Source of the DNA: Eubacterium sp.
GTDB lineage: Bacteria; Bacillota; Clostridia; Lachnospirales; Lachnospiraceae
Assembly: GCA_024681495.1 (NCBI GenBank)
Contig: JAILAS010000067.1
Coordinates: 1-10,974, forward strand
Reading direction: 5' to 3'
Length of the DNA: 10,974 nucleotides
In this document: piece by piece, positions 1 through 6,862 of the stretch
Layout of the letters: each line of letters begins with the position of its first letter
Numbering within the stretch: position 1 is the first letter of the stretch
Position numbers and translations under genes: made by a program
Notes under the pieces: model-generated
The model's database searches: none
Seen by the model: only the letters and a program-made list of their open reading frames with translations
Told to the model about the DNA's origin: nothing

Positions 1-491
1 ACTATCTGGCCAGGATGCTTCACGCGGGTGAGGACATAAAGTTCATCGCCAGGAGGATCATGATCTGCGCGTCCGAGGACGTGGGTACGGCCGACCCGAT
101 GGCGCTGTGCGTGGCTACGAATGCGGCGCTCGCGGTCGAGAGGCTCGGGATGCCCGAATCGAGGATTATCCTCTCGGAGGCGGCCATCTATGTGGCCTGC
201 GCGCCTAAGAGCAACGCCTCCTACATGGCGGTGGAGAGGGCCTTGGAGGACGTCAGAAACAGGAAGACCCCCGGCGTGCCCAACCACCTTCGCGACAGCC
301 ACTATAAGGGTGCCGCTAAGCTCGGACACGGCATAGGGTATCAATACGCCCATGACTTCCCCGGTCATTACGTCGATCAGCAGTATCTGCCCGACGAATT
401 GACGGGCGTTCGGTTCTACGAGCCGGACGGCATGGGTTGTGAGAAGGATATAATAGAAAGACTAAAGAAGAACAAGGAGCGGAACAGATGA
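1..491 (+). CDS. rarA: RarA/MgsA replication-associated recombination ATPase, C-terminal part (5' truncated by window edge)
   Basis: The reading frame is open from base 3 and runs off the left edge, so only the last 162 residues are present. They match the C-terminal tetramerisation region of the RarA/MgsA (WRNIP1-like) AAA+ family. Recognisable segments are YLARMLHAGED, FIARRIMICASEDVG, the alanine-rich stretch ending SEAAIYVACAPKSN, and GVPNHLRDSHYKG followed by YQYAHDFPGHYVDQQYLP. The ATPase domain with its Walker motifs would lie upstream of the window. RarA is a cytoplasmic protein that acts at stalled or gapped replication forks and interacts with SSB in studied bacteria. Its stop codon overlaps the start of the next gene (ATGA), so the two are probably co-transcribed and translationally coupled. 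The family assignment rests on sequence recognition and is firm. Confidence 0.93.
   Translation, partial: YLARMLHAGEDIKFIARRIMICASEDVGTADPMALCVATNAALAVERLGMPESRIILSEAAIYVACAPKSNASYMAVERALEDVRNRKTPGVPNHLRDSHYKGAAKLGHGIGYQYAHDFPGHYVDQQYLPDELTGVRFYEPDGMGCEKDIIERLKKNKERNR
474..479 (+). promoter_or_regulatory. Ribosome binding site of the aminotransferase gene
   Basis: AAGGAG lies 8 bases before the ATG at 488, inside the end of rarA. It supports the ATGA-overlap start. Confidence 0.75.
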
Positions 492-1777
492 AGTATTACT
501 CAGAGATGACTATCGAAGAACTGAAGGAAGAGGAAGAGGCCCTCATGATCTCCTACGAGGCCTGTCAGGCCAAGGAGCTCAGGCTCAACATGGCCCGCGG
601 AAAGCCCTCGAGCGTCCAGCTGGATATTTCCAACGATATGCTCGGAGCCGTTACCAAGCGCAACGGTTATCACTCCGAGGACGGCCTGGACTGCCGTAAC
701 TATGGCGGTACCTTCGGTATTCCCGAGGCGCAGAGGACCCTCGCATCCATCATGGAGTGCAATCCCGAGCACGTCATCGTCTACGGTAACTCCAGTCTGA
801 ACCTCATGTTCGACCTTATTTCATATGCCTACACGCACGGCCTGAACGGAAACACGCCCTGGGGCAAGCTCCCCGAGGTGAAGTTCCTTTGCCCCGTGCC
901 CGGATACGACAGGCACTTCGCGGTGACCGAGCACTTCGGCATCAAGATGATAAACATCCCCATGGACGAGAACGGCCCCGACATGGACATGGTAGAGCAG
1001 TACGTCAACAACGACCCGACCGTAAAGGGAATGTGGTGCGTGCCCAAGTTCGAGAACCCCGAGGGAATCTGCTATTCCGACGAGGTGATCCGCAGGATGG
1101 CGGGCCTCAGGCGTGCCGCGGACGACTTCAGGATTTACTACGACAACGCCTACGCGGTCCACTACCTCTACGAGGACGATCAGCCGAAGATCCTGAACCT
1201 CATTGACGCCTGCGTCGAGGCGGGACACCCCGACATCTATTTCGAGTTCTGCTCCACGTCCAAGATCACCTACGCGGGCGGCGGCATCTCCGGAATGACC
1301 GCTTCGGAGAACAATCTGTCCGAGGTCAGGAATCTCATGTCCGTATCCACCATCGGCTACGATAAGGTGAACATGCTCCGCAACGCGCGTTATCTTAAGG
1401 AGGGAGCGGCCATCCCCGAGGTAATGATGAAGCATGCGGCCATCCTTCGCCCCAAGTTCGAGCTCGTCGTGAATATGCTCGAGGAGGAGATAGGGCCCAG
1501 GGGTATCGGCAGCTGGGTATCCCCCAAGGGAGGCTACTTCGTATCCTTCCACGCCATGAAGGGCTGCGCCAAGGAAATCGTAAGGCTCGCCAAGGAGGCT
1601 GGAGTGGTCCTTACACCCGCAGGAGCCCCCTTCCCCTACGGCAAGGATCCCGACGATTCGGTCATAAGAATAGCGCCCTCGCTTCCCCCTATGGGAGAGC
1701 TCAAGGACGCTATGGAAATCTTCATGATCTGCGTTAAACTCGCATCCGTTCGCAAGCTCCAGGAGGAGCTGGCCTAG
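488..1777 (+). CDS. PLP-dependent aminotransferase, aspartate aminotransferase type Ic (MocR-like fold I)
   Basis: This 429-residue protein is a fold-type I PLP enzyme. It resembles the subgroup Ic aspartate aminotransferases described in Corynebacterium and common in Firmicutes, which would interconvert aspartate/oxaloacetate and glutamate/2-oxoglutarate in the cytoplasm. Characteristic segments are LNMARGKPS (33-41), NYGGTFGIPEAQ (71-82), CPVPGYDRHF (135-144), GMWCVPKFENPEG (181-193), YYDNAY (217-222), STSKIT (256-261) and SVIRIAPS (391-398). By family analogy Lys259 forms the Schiff base, Asp219 and Tyr222 hold the cofactor, Asn190 contacts it, and Arg394 binds the substrate carboxylate. 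The length is normal for the subgroup. The gene follows rarA with a 4-base overlap and a good AAGGAG site. Its last four bases, CTAG, also contain the stop of the convergent DUF4364 gene. Substrate specificity is inferred from the subgroup only. Confidence 0.88.
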   Translation: MKYYSEMTIEELKEEEEALMISYEACQAKELRLNMARGKPSSVQLDISNDMLGAVTKRNGYHSEDGLDCRNYGGTFGIPEAQRTLASIMECNPEHVIVYGNSSLNLMFDLISYAYTHGLNGNTPWGKLPEVKFLCPVPGYDRHFAVTEHFGIKMINIPMDENGPDMDMVEQYVNNDPTVKGMWCVPKFENPEGICYSDEVIRRMAGLRRAADDFRIYYDNAYAVHYLYEDDQPKILNLIDACVEAGHPDIYFEFCSTSKITYAGGGISGMTASENNLSEVRNLMSVSTIGYDKVNMLRNARYLKEGAAIPEVMMKHAAILRPKFELVVNMLEEEIGPRGIGSWVSPKGGYFVSFHAMKGCAKEIVRLAKEAGVVLTPAGAPFPYGKDPDDSVIRIAPSLPPMGELKDAMEIFMICVKLASVRKLQEELA

Positions 1778-2283
1778 TCGGATAAGAGCTTATCGATTAT
1801 AAACGAATTAATGTGTTCTGCGTCGTCGTTCCAGGCGGCGCAGATTTTTTTCGCCTTCTTTTCGGAGTCGACCGTGAATGTCAGGTCAGTTTTAATATTG
1901 TCACCATCCCAGAGGGAGAGGCGAACCTGCCATATCCCCGAGTCGTGGGAGAAGTACCTGCAGCGGACCTCGCGCGATTCGTCGATTTCCACCTGCTTGT
2001 CCTTCAGGTAGGAGATGATGTCGTTTCGCACGGGTTCGCTCACCTTGTCGGAGTAGAAGTTCAGCGCGTCCTCACCGTCGGACGTGATGGTGTAGAGGGT
2101 GCGATTGTATGAACTCTCCACGCCGATGAGCCCGTCGGAGTCCATCTCCGAAACCACGGCGCTGATCGTGAAGTAATCCGTGTACCCCTTCTCCATCAGG
2201 AATCCGCTGATGATGCTGTTGGACAGGGGACCCGCGGAATTTTTTAACATATATAAGATGATAAGCTTGTAAATTAAACGCAT
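1774..2283 (-). CDS. DUF4364 family protein, predicted winged-helix regulator
   Basis: The 169-residue product matches the DUF4364 family, found mostly in Clostridia and without an established function known to me. The N-terminal part (about 1-75) looks like a PadR/MarR-type winged helix: YKLIILYMLKNS, then a recognition-helix-like segment GYTDYFTISAVVSEMDSDGLI, then a wing ending NRTLYTITSDGEDAL. The rest (about 75-169) is a mixed domain with the strand-rich segment QVRLSLWDGDNIKTDLTFTV and no catalytic motif that I recognise. No signal peptide or membrane segment is present. The gene starts 6 bases after the rho stop and an in-frame stop lies just before the ATG, so this is the only upstream start. 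The nearest purine-rich sequence, GGGGAG, is 14 bases away, which suggests weak initiation or coupling to rho. A DNA-binding role is inferred from the fold. Confidence 0.8.
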   Translation of the reverse strand: MRLIYKLIILYMLKNSAGPLSNSIISGFLMEKGYTDYFTISAVVSEMDSDGLIGVESSYNRTLYTITSDGEDALNFYSDKVSEPVRNDIISYLKDKQVEIDESREVRCRYFSHDSGIWQVRLSLWDGDNIKTDLTFTVDSEKKAKKICAAWNDDAEHINSFIIDKLLSD

Positions 2284-2289
2284 TGGTTA

Positions 2290-3762
2290 TTAATACACTC
2301 CCCGGCGCTTCTGGATGAGGGCCACCAGCTCCCTGTTGGCGCGGGTGCGCGCGAACAGCGTCAGAATCTGGTCTGCGGCCTCGTCCGACTTCATTCCGTT
2401 CAGGCTGCGGCGCATTACCGTAACAGCCTCCTGCTCGTCTTTGGTGAGGAGAAGGTCCTCGCGACGGGTGCCGGATTTGGCGATGTCGATGGCGGGGAAA
2501 ACCCTCTTCTCGGAGATTTTCCTGTCGAGGACGAGCTCCATGTTACCCGTTCCCTTGAACTCCTCGTAAACCACGTCGTCCATCTTGCTGCCGGTGTCGA
2601 CGAGGGCGGTGGCAAGAACCGTGAGGCTGCCGCCTTCGCGCATGTTGCGGGCCGCGCCGAAGAACTTCTTGGGCATGTAGAGAGCGGTGGGGTCGAGTCC
2701 GCCGGACAGCGTGCGTCCGCTGGGCGGAACCGTGAGGTTATAAGCCCTGGAGAGCCTGGTTATGGAGTCGAGAAGGATGATGACGTCCTTCTTGTGCTCG
2801 ACGAGCCTCCTGGCCCTGTCCACAACCATCTCGGACACCCTCTTGTGATGCTCGGGGAGCTCGTCGAAGGTGGAGTAGATGATCTCGACATTGGGCCCCT
2901 TTATGGCCTCCTTCATATCTGTAACCTCCTCCGGGCGCTCATCGACCAGGAGGATAATCATGTGCATCTCGGGATTGTTGATCTGAATGGACTTCGCCAC
3001 CTGCTTGAGGAGCGTGGTCTTACCTGCCTTGGGCGGCGACACGATCATTCCTCGCTGTCCCTTACCGATGGGAGAGATCAGGTCGACAATGCGCATGGAG
3101 ACGTCAGCTCCCTCACGCTCGAGGTGTATGCGCTCGTTCGGGAATATGGGTGTCATATCCTCGAACCTGCCGCGCGTCTGGGCGTGATCGGGCGTCTCGT
3201 TGTTTATGTAGCTCACGTGCAGAAGGGGCGCGAACTTTTCTCCGGCCGCCTTCTCCCTGGTGATTCCGGTAATCATGTCGCCCGTGCGAAGGTTAAACCT
3301 GCGTATCTGCGAGGGGGACACGTACACGTCGGCGTCTCCGGGGAGGAAATTATCACTCCTTATGAAACCGAATCCGTCGGTGAGTACCTCCAGGATTCCG
3401 TACGCGCGGAAGGTGCCCTGCATATCCGCTGCGGGAGCAGCCTCCTCCGCGGACTCTGCCTCCTCGGCAACGGGCTGCGCCTGGGCCTTGGCACTCTTCT
3501 TGTGCTGGTCGCCCTTCTTATGATCGCCCTTGCCCTGCGAACGGTCTCCGTTCTTGCGTCCGCCGCCCTGGCGGGAGTCGGTGCGCTTGCGGCTCTGTGA
3601 CTTGGAAGCGGCCTCTCTTTTGGCCTTGGCCTCCTTTTCGTCCTCCTCGACCATCCTGTCGACGAGTTCGGCCTTCTTCAGCGTGGAAATCTTCTTCAGA
3701 CCTCGTGCCTTGGCTACTTCCCGCAACTCCTTGAGGGGCAGACTTTCATATTTTTCTCTCAT
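2290..3762 (-). CDS. rho: Transcription termination factor Rho
   Basis: Rho is a hexameric RNA-dependent ATPase and translocase that ends transcription and releases RNA from RNA polymerase. The 490-residue product has an N-terminal Rho_N helical domain (1-40, SLPLKELREVAKARGLKKI). A long low-complexity linker follows (about 41-113), rich in K, R, Q and G and then in A and E. Next is the cold-shock-like RNA-binding domain (about 115-190, GILEVLTDGFGFIRS), then the ATPase core. The core has Walker A PPKAGKTT (243-250), the catalytic-glutamate region LVDERPEEVTDM (272-283), Walker B VIILLD (327-332) followed by SITRLSRAYN, and GSKMDDVVYEEFKGTGN (391-407). I chose the ATG at 3762 because GGAGG lies 4 bases before it and MREKYESLPL is the natural start of the Rho_N domain. 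An in-frame ATG at 3837 would add 25 residues but has no ribosome binding site. DUF4364 follows after 6 bases, probably in the same transcript. Confidence 0.96.
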   Translation of the reverse strand: MREKYESLPLKELREVAKARGLKKISTLKKAELVDRMVEEDEKEAKAKREAASKSQSRKRTDSRQGGGRKNGDRSQGKGDHKKGDQHKKSAKAQAQPVAEEAESAEEAAPAADMQGTFRAYGILEVLTDGFGFIRSDNFLPGDADVYVSPSQIRRFNLRTGDMITGITREKAAGEKFAPLLHVSYINNETPDHAQTRGRFEDMTPIFPNERIHLEREGADVSMRIVDLISPIGKGQRGMIVSPPKAGKTTLLKQVAKSIQINNPEMHMIILLVDERPEEVTDMKEAIKGPNVEIIYSTFDELPEHHKRVSEMVVDRARRLVEHKKDVIILLDSITRLSRAYNLTVPPSGRTLSGGLDPTALYMPKKFFGAARNMREGGSLTVLATALVDTGSKMDDVVYEEFKGTGNMELVLDRKISEKRVFPAIDIAKSGTRREDLLLTKDEQEAVTVMRRSLNGMKSDEAADQILTLFARTRANRELVALIQKRRGVY

Positions 3763-3766
3763 AATG

Positions 3767-3771
3767 CCTCC
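3767..3771 (-). promoter_or_regulatory. Ribosome binding site of rho that decides its start
   Basis: Read on the minus strand this is GGAGG followed by CATT and the ATG at 3762. No comparable site precedes the in-frame ATG at 3837, so the shorter product is preferred. Confidence 0.75.
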
Positions 3772-3902
3772 GGTTCTTATTATTTTGGATTTAGTTAGCA
3801 CAACACAGTCCTTTAGCAAAGGCGTGTGTATATTCATAAAGTAAAATTTGGAAATCGCGTCTGAAATGAACGCGAGTAGAGATGGAATCTCACCCGAATT
3901 TC

Positions 3903-3930
3903 ATTATATACCCTTTCGCGGAAAAATGAA
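3903..3930 (-). promoter_or_regulatory. Candidate sigma-A-type promoter of rho
   Basis: On the minus strand a perfect TATAAT occupies 3908-3903. Sixteen bases upstream is a weak -35, TTCATT (3930-3925). Transcription would start near 3896 and give a leader of about 130 bases. The -10 is convincing but the -35 is poor. Both elements fall within the arms of an inverted repeat, so the promoter may be controlled. Confidence 0.5.
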
Positions 3931-3965
3931 AGTAGATATCTGTGAATGTTTTATGGCTTGCCAAA

Positions 3966-3982
3966 GCTCCCCTCCGGGGAGC
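3966..3982. repeat. GC-rich perfect inverted repeat between the two divergent promoters
   Basis: The arms GCTCCCC (3966-3972) and GGGGAGC (3976-3982) are perfectly complementary, with a 3-base centre TCC. No run of T follows on either strand, so a Rho-independent terminator is unlikely. It may be a protein-binding site or a structural element. Its position, about 35-60 bases from both promoter candidates, is the only clue to its role. Confidence 0.55.
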
Positions 3983-4026
3983 AATACGCACCCCCGCGAG
4001 TTCATAAAGGCTTCAAAATCTTTTCC

Positions 4027-4055
4027 TTGAGGTTTGGCTAAACAGAGTGTAAAAT
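4027..4055 (+). promoter_or_regulatory. Candidate sigma-A-type promoter of the cysD-cysNC-cysQ operon
   Basis: TTGAGG (4027-4032) and TAAAAT (4050-4055) are separated by exactly 17 bases. They match the consensus at 4 and 5 of 6 positions. Transcription would start near 4062, giving a leader of about 67 bases that contains the hairpin at 4077-4102. Confidence 0.6.
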
Positions 4056-4076
4056 ATACATCGGGTTTATAGAAAA

Positions 4077-4102
4077 GGGTGAGAACCTCGGTGTTTTCAT
4101 CC
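4077..4102 (+). promoter_or_regulatory. Hairpin in the cysD 5' leader
   Basis: Arm GGGTGAGAAC (4077-4086) pairs with GTTTTCATCC (4093-4102) as a 10-bp stem containing two G-U pairs, around the 6-base loop CTCGGT. An AT-rich stretch follows and the ribosome binding site GAGAGG lies about 12 bases downstream. It could act as an attenuator or as a stability or translation control element. Its function is inferred from position only. Confidence 0.5.
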
Positions 4103-4128
4103 TAATTATATTTTATTGAGAGGAAACC

Positions 4129-5031
4129 ATGAGAACATTATCACATTTAGACGAGCTTGAAGCAGAGGCTATTTACATTATCAGAGAAGTGGCGGCCGAG
4201 TGTGAGAAACCGGTCATGCTTTATTCTATAGGTAAGGATTCGTCGGTTATGCTTCACCTGGCGATGAAGGCTTTTTATCCCGAGAAGCCCCCCTTCCCCT
4301 TCCTCCACGTAAACACCACGTGGAAGTTCAGGGAGATGATTGAGTTCCGCGACCGTATGGTTAAGGAGCTGGGCATTGAGATGCTCGAGTACATCAACGA
4401 AGAGGGCGTTAAGCAGGGAATCAATCCCTTCGACCATGGCTCGGCATATACCGATATCATGAAGACGCAGGCCCTTAAGCAGGCCCTTAATAAATACGGC
4501 TTTACGGCGGCCTTCGGCGGCGGCCGCAGGGATGAGGAGAAGTCCCGCGCCAAGGAGAGGATCTTCTCATTCAGAAACAGCGAGCACGCATGGGATCCCA
4601 AGAACCAGAGGCCCGAGATGTGGAAGCTGTTCAACACCCAGATCAATAAGGGAGAATCCATCAGGGTATTCCCCATTTCCAACTGGACCGAGACGGACAT
4701 CTGGATGTACATAAAGCAGGAGAACATACCCATTGTTCCCCTGTACTATGCTGCGGAAAGACCCGTCGTTAAACGCGATAACAACTGGATAATGGTCGAC
4801 GACGACAGGATGCGCCTCGAGCCCGGCGAGACCCCGGAGATGAAGATGATAAGGTTCCGTACACTGGGATGTTATCCTCTTTCGGGAGGCGTCGAGTCAG
4901 ATGCGACCACGTTGGACCAGATCATAGAAGAGACATTGTCAGCAGTGGAATCCGAGAGAACCAGCCGTGTCATCGACAAGGATGGCGGATCCGCAAGTAT
5001 GGAGAAGCGTAAGAGGGAAGGTTATTTCTAA
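4129..5031 (+). CDS. cysD: Sulfate adenylyltransferase subunit 2 (CysD)
   Basis: CysD is the small, catalytic subunit of the heteromeric ATP sulfurylase. It makes adenosine 5'-phosphosulfate (APS) and pyrophosphate from ATP and sulfate, driven by GTP hydrolysis in CysN. The 300 residues are the normal family length. Features visible are the PP-loop SIGKDSS (33-39), the segment TTWKFREMIEFRD (63-75), GGGRRDEEKSRAKER near the middle, FPISNWTETDIW, TLGCYPLSGGVES, and the typical C-terminus SMEKRKREGYF. Where I recall Asp in HVDT of most family members, this protein has Asn62 (HVNT). The ATG is preceded by GAGAGG and the N-terminus MRTLSHLDELEAEAI aligns with known family starts. It is the first gene of a three-gene operon, and cysNC begins one base after its stop. 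Confidence 0.96.
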   Translation: MRTLSHLDELEAEAIYIIREVAAECEKPVMLYSIGKDSSVMLHLAMKAFYPEKPPFPFLHVNTTWKFREMIEFRDRMVKELGIEMLEYINEEGVKQGINPFDHGSAYTDIMKTQALKQALNKYGFTAAFGGGRRDEEKSRAKERIFSFRNSEHAWDPKNQRPEMWKLFNTQINKGESIRVFPISNWTETDIWMYIKQENIPIVPLYYAAERPVVKRDNNWIMVDDDRMRLEPGETPEMKMIRFRTLGCYPLSGGVESDATTLDQIIEETLSAVESERTSRVIDKDGGSASMEKRKREGYF

Positions 5032-5032
5032 G

Positions 5033-6859
5033 ATGAAGGGATTATTGAAATTTATAACCTGTGGTAGCGTGGACGATGGTAAATCCACGCTGATAGGACA
5101 TATGTTATACGACGCCAAGCTTTTGTTCGCTGACCAGGAACAGGCTCTGCAGCTGGATTCCAGGGTGGGCAGCACCGGCGGCGACATCGATTACTCGCTG
5201 CTTCTGGACGGACTTATGGCCGAGAGGGAGCAGGGTATCACCATCGACGTGGCGTACCGCTACTTCTCGACGGAGAAGAGGTCGTTTATCGTGGCCGACA
5301 CCCCGGGACACGAGGAGTACACCAGGAACATGGCCGTGGGCGCATCCTACGCCGATCTGGCAGTCATCCTCGTCGACGCGAGCCAGGGAGTGCTGGTTCA
5401 GACCAGGAGACACACCAGAATCTGCGCGATGATGGGTATCCGCCACTTCGTGTTCGCCGTAAATAAAATGGACCTGGTGGATTACGACGCCAAGCAGTTC
5501 GAGCAGATAAGCCGCGACATCAAGCGCCTTGTCTCCGAGTTCGACGTGGGAACTATAAAGATTATTCCTATTTCTGCTACTCAGGGCGATAACATCACAC
5601 AGAAGTCCGTGCGCATGTCCTGGTACGAGGGAACCACCCTCCTCGATCACCTCGAGAACGTGGACGTCGAGGAAGAGGCCGGAGACTTCGGATTTGCGCT
5701 CCCCGTTCAGAGGGTGTCCAGACCCGACCACACTTTCCGTGGATTCCAGGGACAGATAGAGAGCGGAGAGGTGAAGGTGGGCGACGAGGTCACCATCCTC
5801 CCCTCGAAGGAGACAGCCACCGTGGACCGCATCATCAGCGCCGGCAAGGAAGCCGACAGCGCGGGCGTTGGCGAGGCCGTTTCCGTATGCCTCGATAAGG
5901 AGATCGACGTCTCCAGGGGCTGCGTGATTACCAAGGATTCAGAGCTCAGGTGCGAGAAGATGTTCACCGCGTCCATTCTCTGGATGGATCAGGGGCAGCT
6001 CCACGCAGGAGAGAACTACATACTCCGTCTGGGAACTCAGAAGCTTCCCGCCACCATACTCAGGATTAAGCACCGCATTGACGTCAATACCGGTGACGAG
6101 ATTCCCGCGGACGCCGTCCGCAAGAACGAGCTCGCAGTGTGCGACATCTCGGTGGCAGATAAGCTCGTGTTCAACAAGTTCGAGAAGATTCATGCCCTCG
6201 GCAGCTTCATTCTCATAAACCGCGTGACCAACATGACCAGCGCCTGCGGAACCATCCTTCACTCGCTCCGCAGGGGTGATAACATCTTCCCGCATAAGAT
6301 GGAGATAAACCGCGAGCTTCGTGAGAATCAGAAGGGACAGAAGGCGTACACCATCTGGCTCACCGGACTTTCCGGAGCGGGCAAGAGTACCATCGCCAAC
6401 GAGCTCGAGAAGCGATTCTTTGCCGAAGGAAAGCACACCATGACTCTCGACGGAGACAACGTCAGAGGCGGACTTTGCGTTAACCTCGGCTTCAAGGAGG
6501 CCGACCGTATCGAGAACATCCGCCGTGTGGCAGAGGTGTCCAAGCTCATGAACGAGGCGGGAATCATCGTAATCGCGTCCTTCGTCTCACCTTACGAGAG
6601 AGACAGGCAGAGCGCCAGGGATATCGTCGGAACCGACAGGTTTATCGAGGTCTATGTCAGCACCTCCCTCGAGGAGTGCGAGAAGCGCGATGTCAAGGGC
6701 CTGTATAAGAAGGCCAGGGCAGGAGAGATTCCGAACTTCACCGGCGTTACGTCGGTATACGAGGAGCCGGAGAATCCCGACATCGTCATCGACACCGCTC
6801 AGAAGGAAGTGAACGAGACCGTAGACGATCTGTTCGCCGAATTGAAGGACAGGATGTAA
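5033..6859 (+). CDS. cysNC: Bifunctional sulfate adenylyltransferase subunit 1 / adenylylsulfate kinase (CysN-CysC fusion)
   Basis: This 608-residue protein joins two enzymes of sulfate activation. Residues 1 to about 425 are the EF-Tu-like GTPase CysN, which powers APS synthesis by CysD. It has G1 GSVDDGKST (11-19), EREQGITIDVAYRYF in the switch I region (64-78), DTPGHEEYTRNM (89-100) and NKMD (144-147), followed by beta-barrel domains. Residues from about 440 are APS kinase, which makes PAPS from APS and ATP. It has P-loop GLSGAGKST (445-453), DGDNVR (473-478), ENIRRVAEVSKL, and the lid segment RDVKGLYKKARAGEIPNFTG. Both halves look complete and active. I placed the start at the ATG at 5033, since the longer frame from 4967 lies inside cysD and MKGLLKFITCGSVDDGKS is the standard CysN N-terminus. 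The purine-rich GAGGGAAGG ends 11 bases upstream. Confidence 0.95.
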   Translation: MKGLLKFITCGSVDDGKSTLIGHMLYDAKLLFADQEQALQLDSRVGSTGGDIDYSLLLDGLMAEREQGITIDVAYRYFSTEKRSFIVADTPGHEEYTRNMAVGASYADLAVILVDASQGVLVQTRRHTRICAMMGIRHFVFAVNKMDLVDYDAKQFEQISRDIKRLVSEFDVGTIKIIPISATQGDNITQKSVRMSWYEGTTLLDHLENVDVEEEAGDFGFALPVQRVSRPDHTFRGFQGQIESGEVKVGDEVTILPSKETATVDRIISAGKEADSAGVGEAVSVCLDKEIDVSRGCVITKDSELRCEKMFTASILWMDQGQLHAGENYILRLGTQKLPATILRIKHRIDVNTGDEIPADAVRKNELAVCDISVADKLVFNKFEKIHALGSFILINRVTNMTSACGTILHSLRRGDNIFPHKMEINRELRENQKGQKAYTIWLTGLSGAGKSTIANELEKRFFAEGKHTMTLDGDNVRGGLCVNLGFKEADRIENIRRVAEVSKLMNEAGIIVIASFVSPYERDRQSARDIVGTDRFIEVYVSTSLEECEKRDVKGLYKKARAGEIPNFTGVTSVYEEPENPDIVIDTAQKEVNETVDDLFAELKDRM

Positions 6860-6862
6860 TCT

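Larger units (their letters stand above)
3763..4128. other. Divergent rho / cysD intergenic region
   Basis: No gene is supported in these 366 bases. From the rho side to the cysD side they hold the rho leader with a small inverted repeat (CCTTT/AAAGG arms, 3810-3822) and two hairpins (3855-3891). Next come a TATAAT-type minus-strand promoter candidate within a nested inverted repeat (3899-3931) and a GC-rich hairpin (3966-3982). A plus-strand promoter candidate (4027-4055) and the cysD leader with a 10-bp stem (4077-4102) complete it. The region is clearly more AT-rich than the flanking genes. I saw no S-box, T-box or other riboswitch signature that I could recognise. Confidence 0.7.

Noticed and set aside
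821..1552. A 243-codon open frame antisense to the aminotransferase
   Set aside because: It is the reverse-complement shadow of a conserved PLP enzyme in GC-rich sequence. The product shows no recognisable domain and no ribosome binding site was evident.
2794..3600. A 268-codon open frame on the plus strand opposite rho
   Set aside because: The minus strand encodes a complete, highly conserved Rho. The opposite frame gives an unrecognisable protein and arises from codon bias.
3763..3837. N-terminal extension of Rho from an ATG at 3837
   Set aside because: No ribosome binding site precedes it, the extra 25 residues do not resemble Rho, and a GGAGG site marks the ATG at 3762.
3966..3982. Terminator at the GC-rich hairpin
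   Set aside because: No T tract follows on either strand, and no transcript known in the window would end there.
4062..4128. A known sulfur-responsive riboswitch (S-box type) or T-box before cysD
   Set aside because: The leader is only about 67 bases and I saw none of the conserved core sequences. Only a simple hairpin can be supported.
4967..5032. Longer start for CysNC inside cysD
   Set aside because: The added residues are an out-of-frame reading of the conserved CysD C-terminus. The standard CysN N-terminus begins at 5033.
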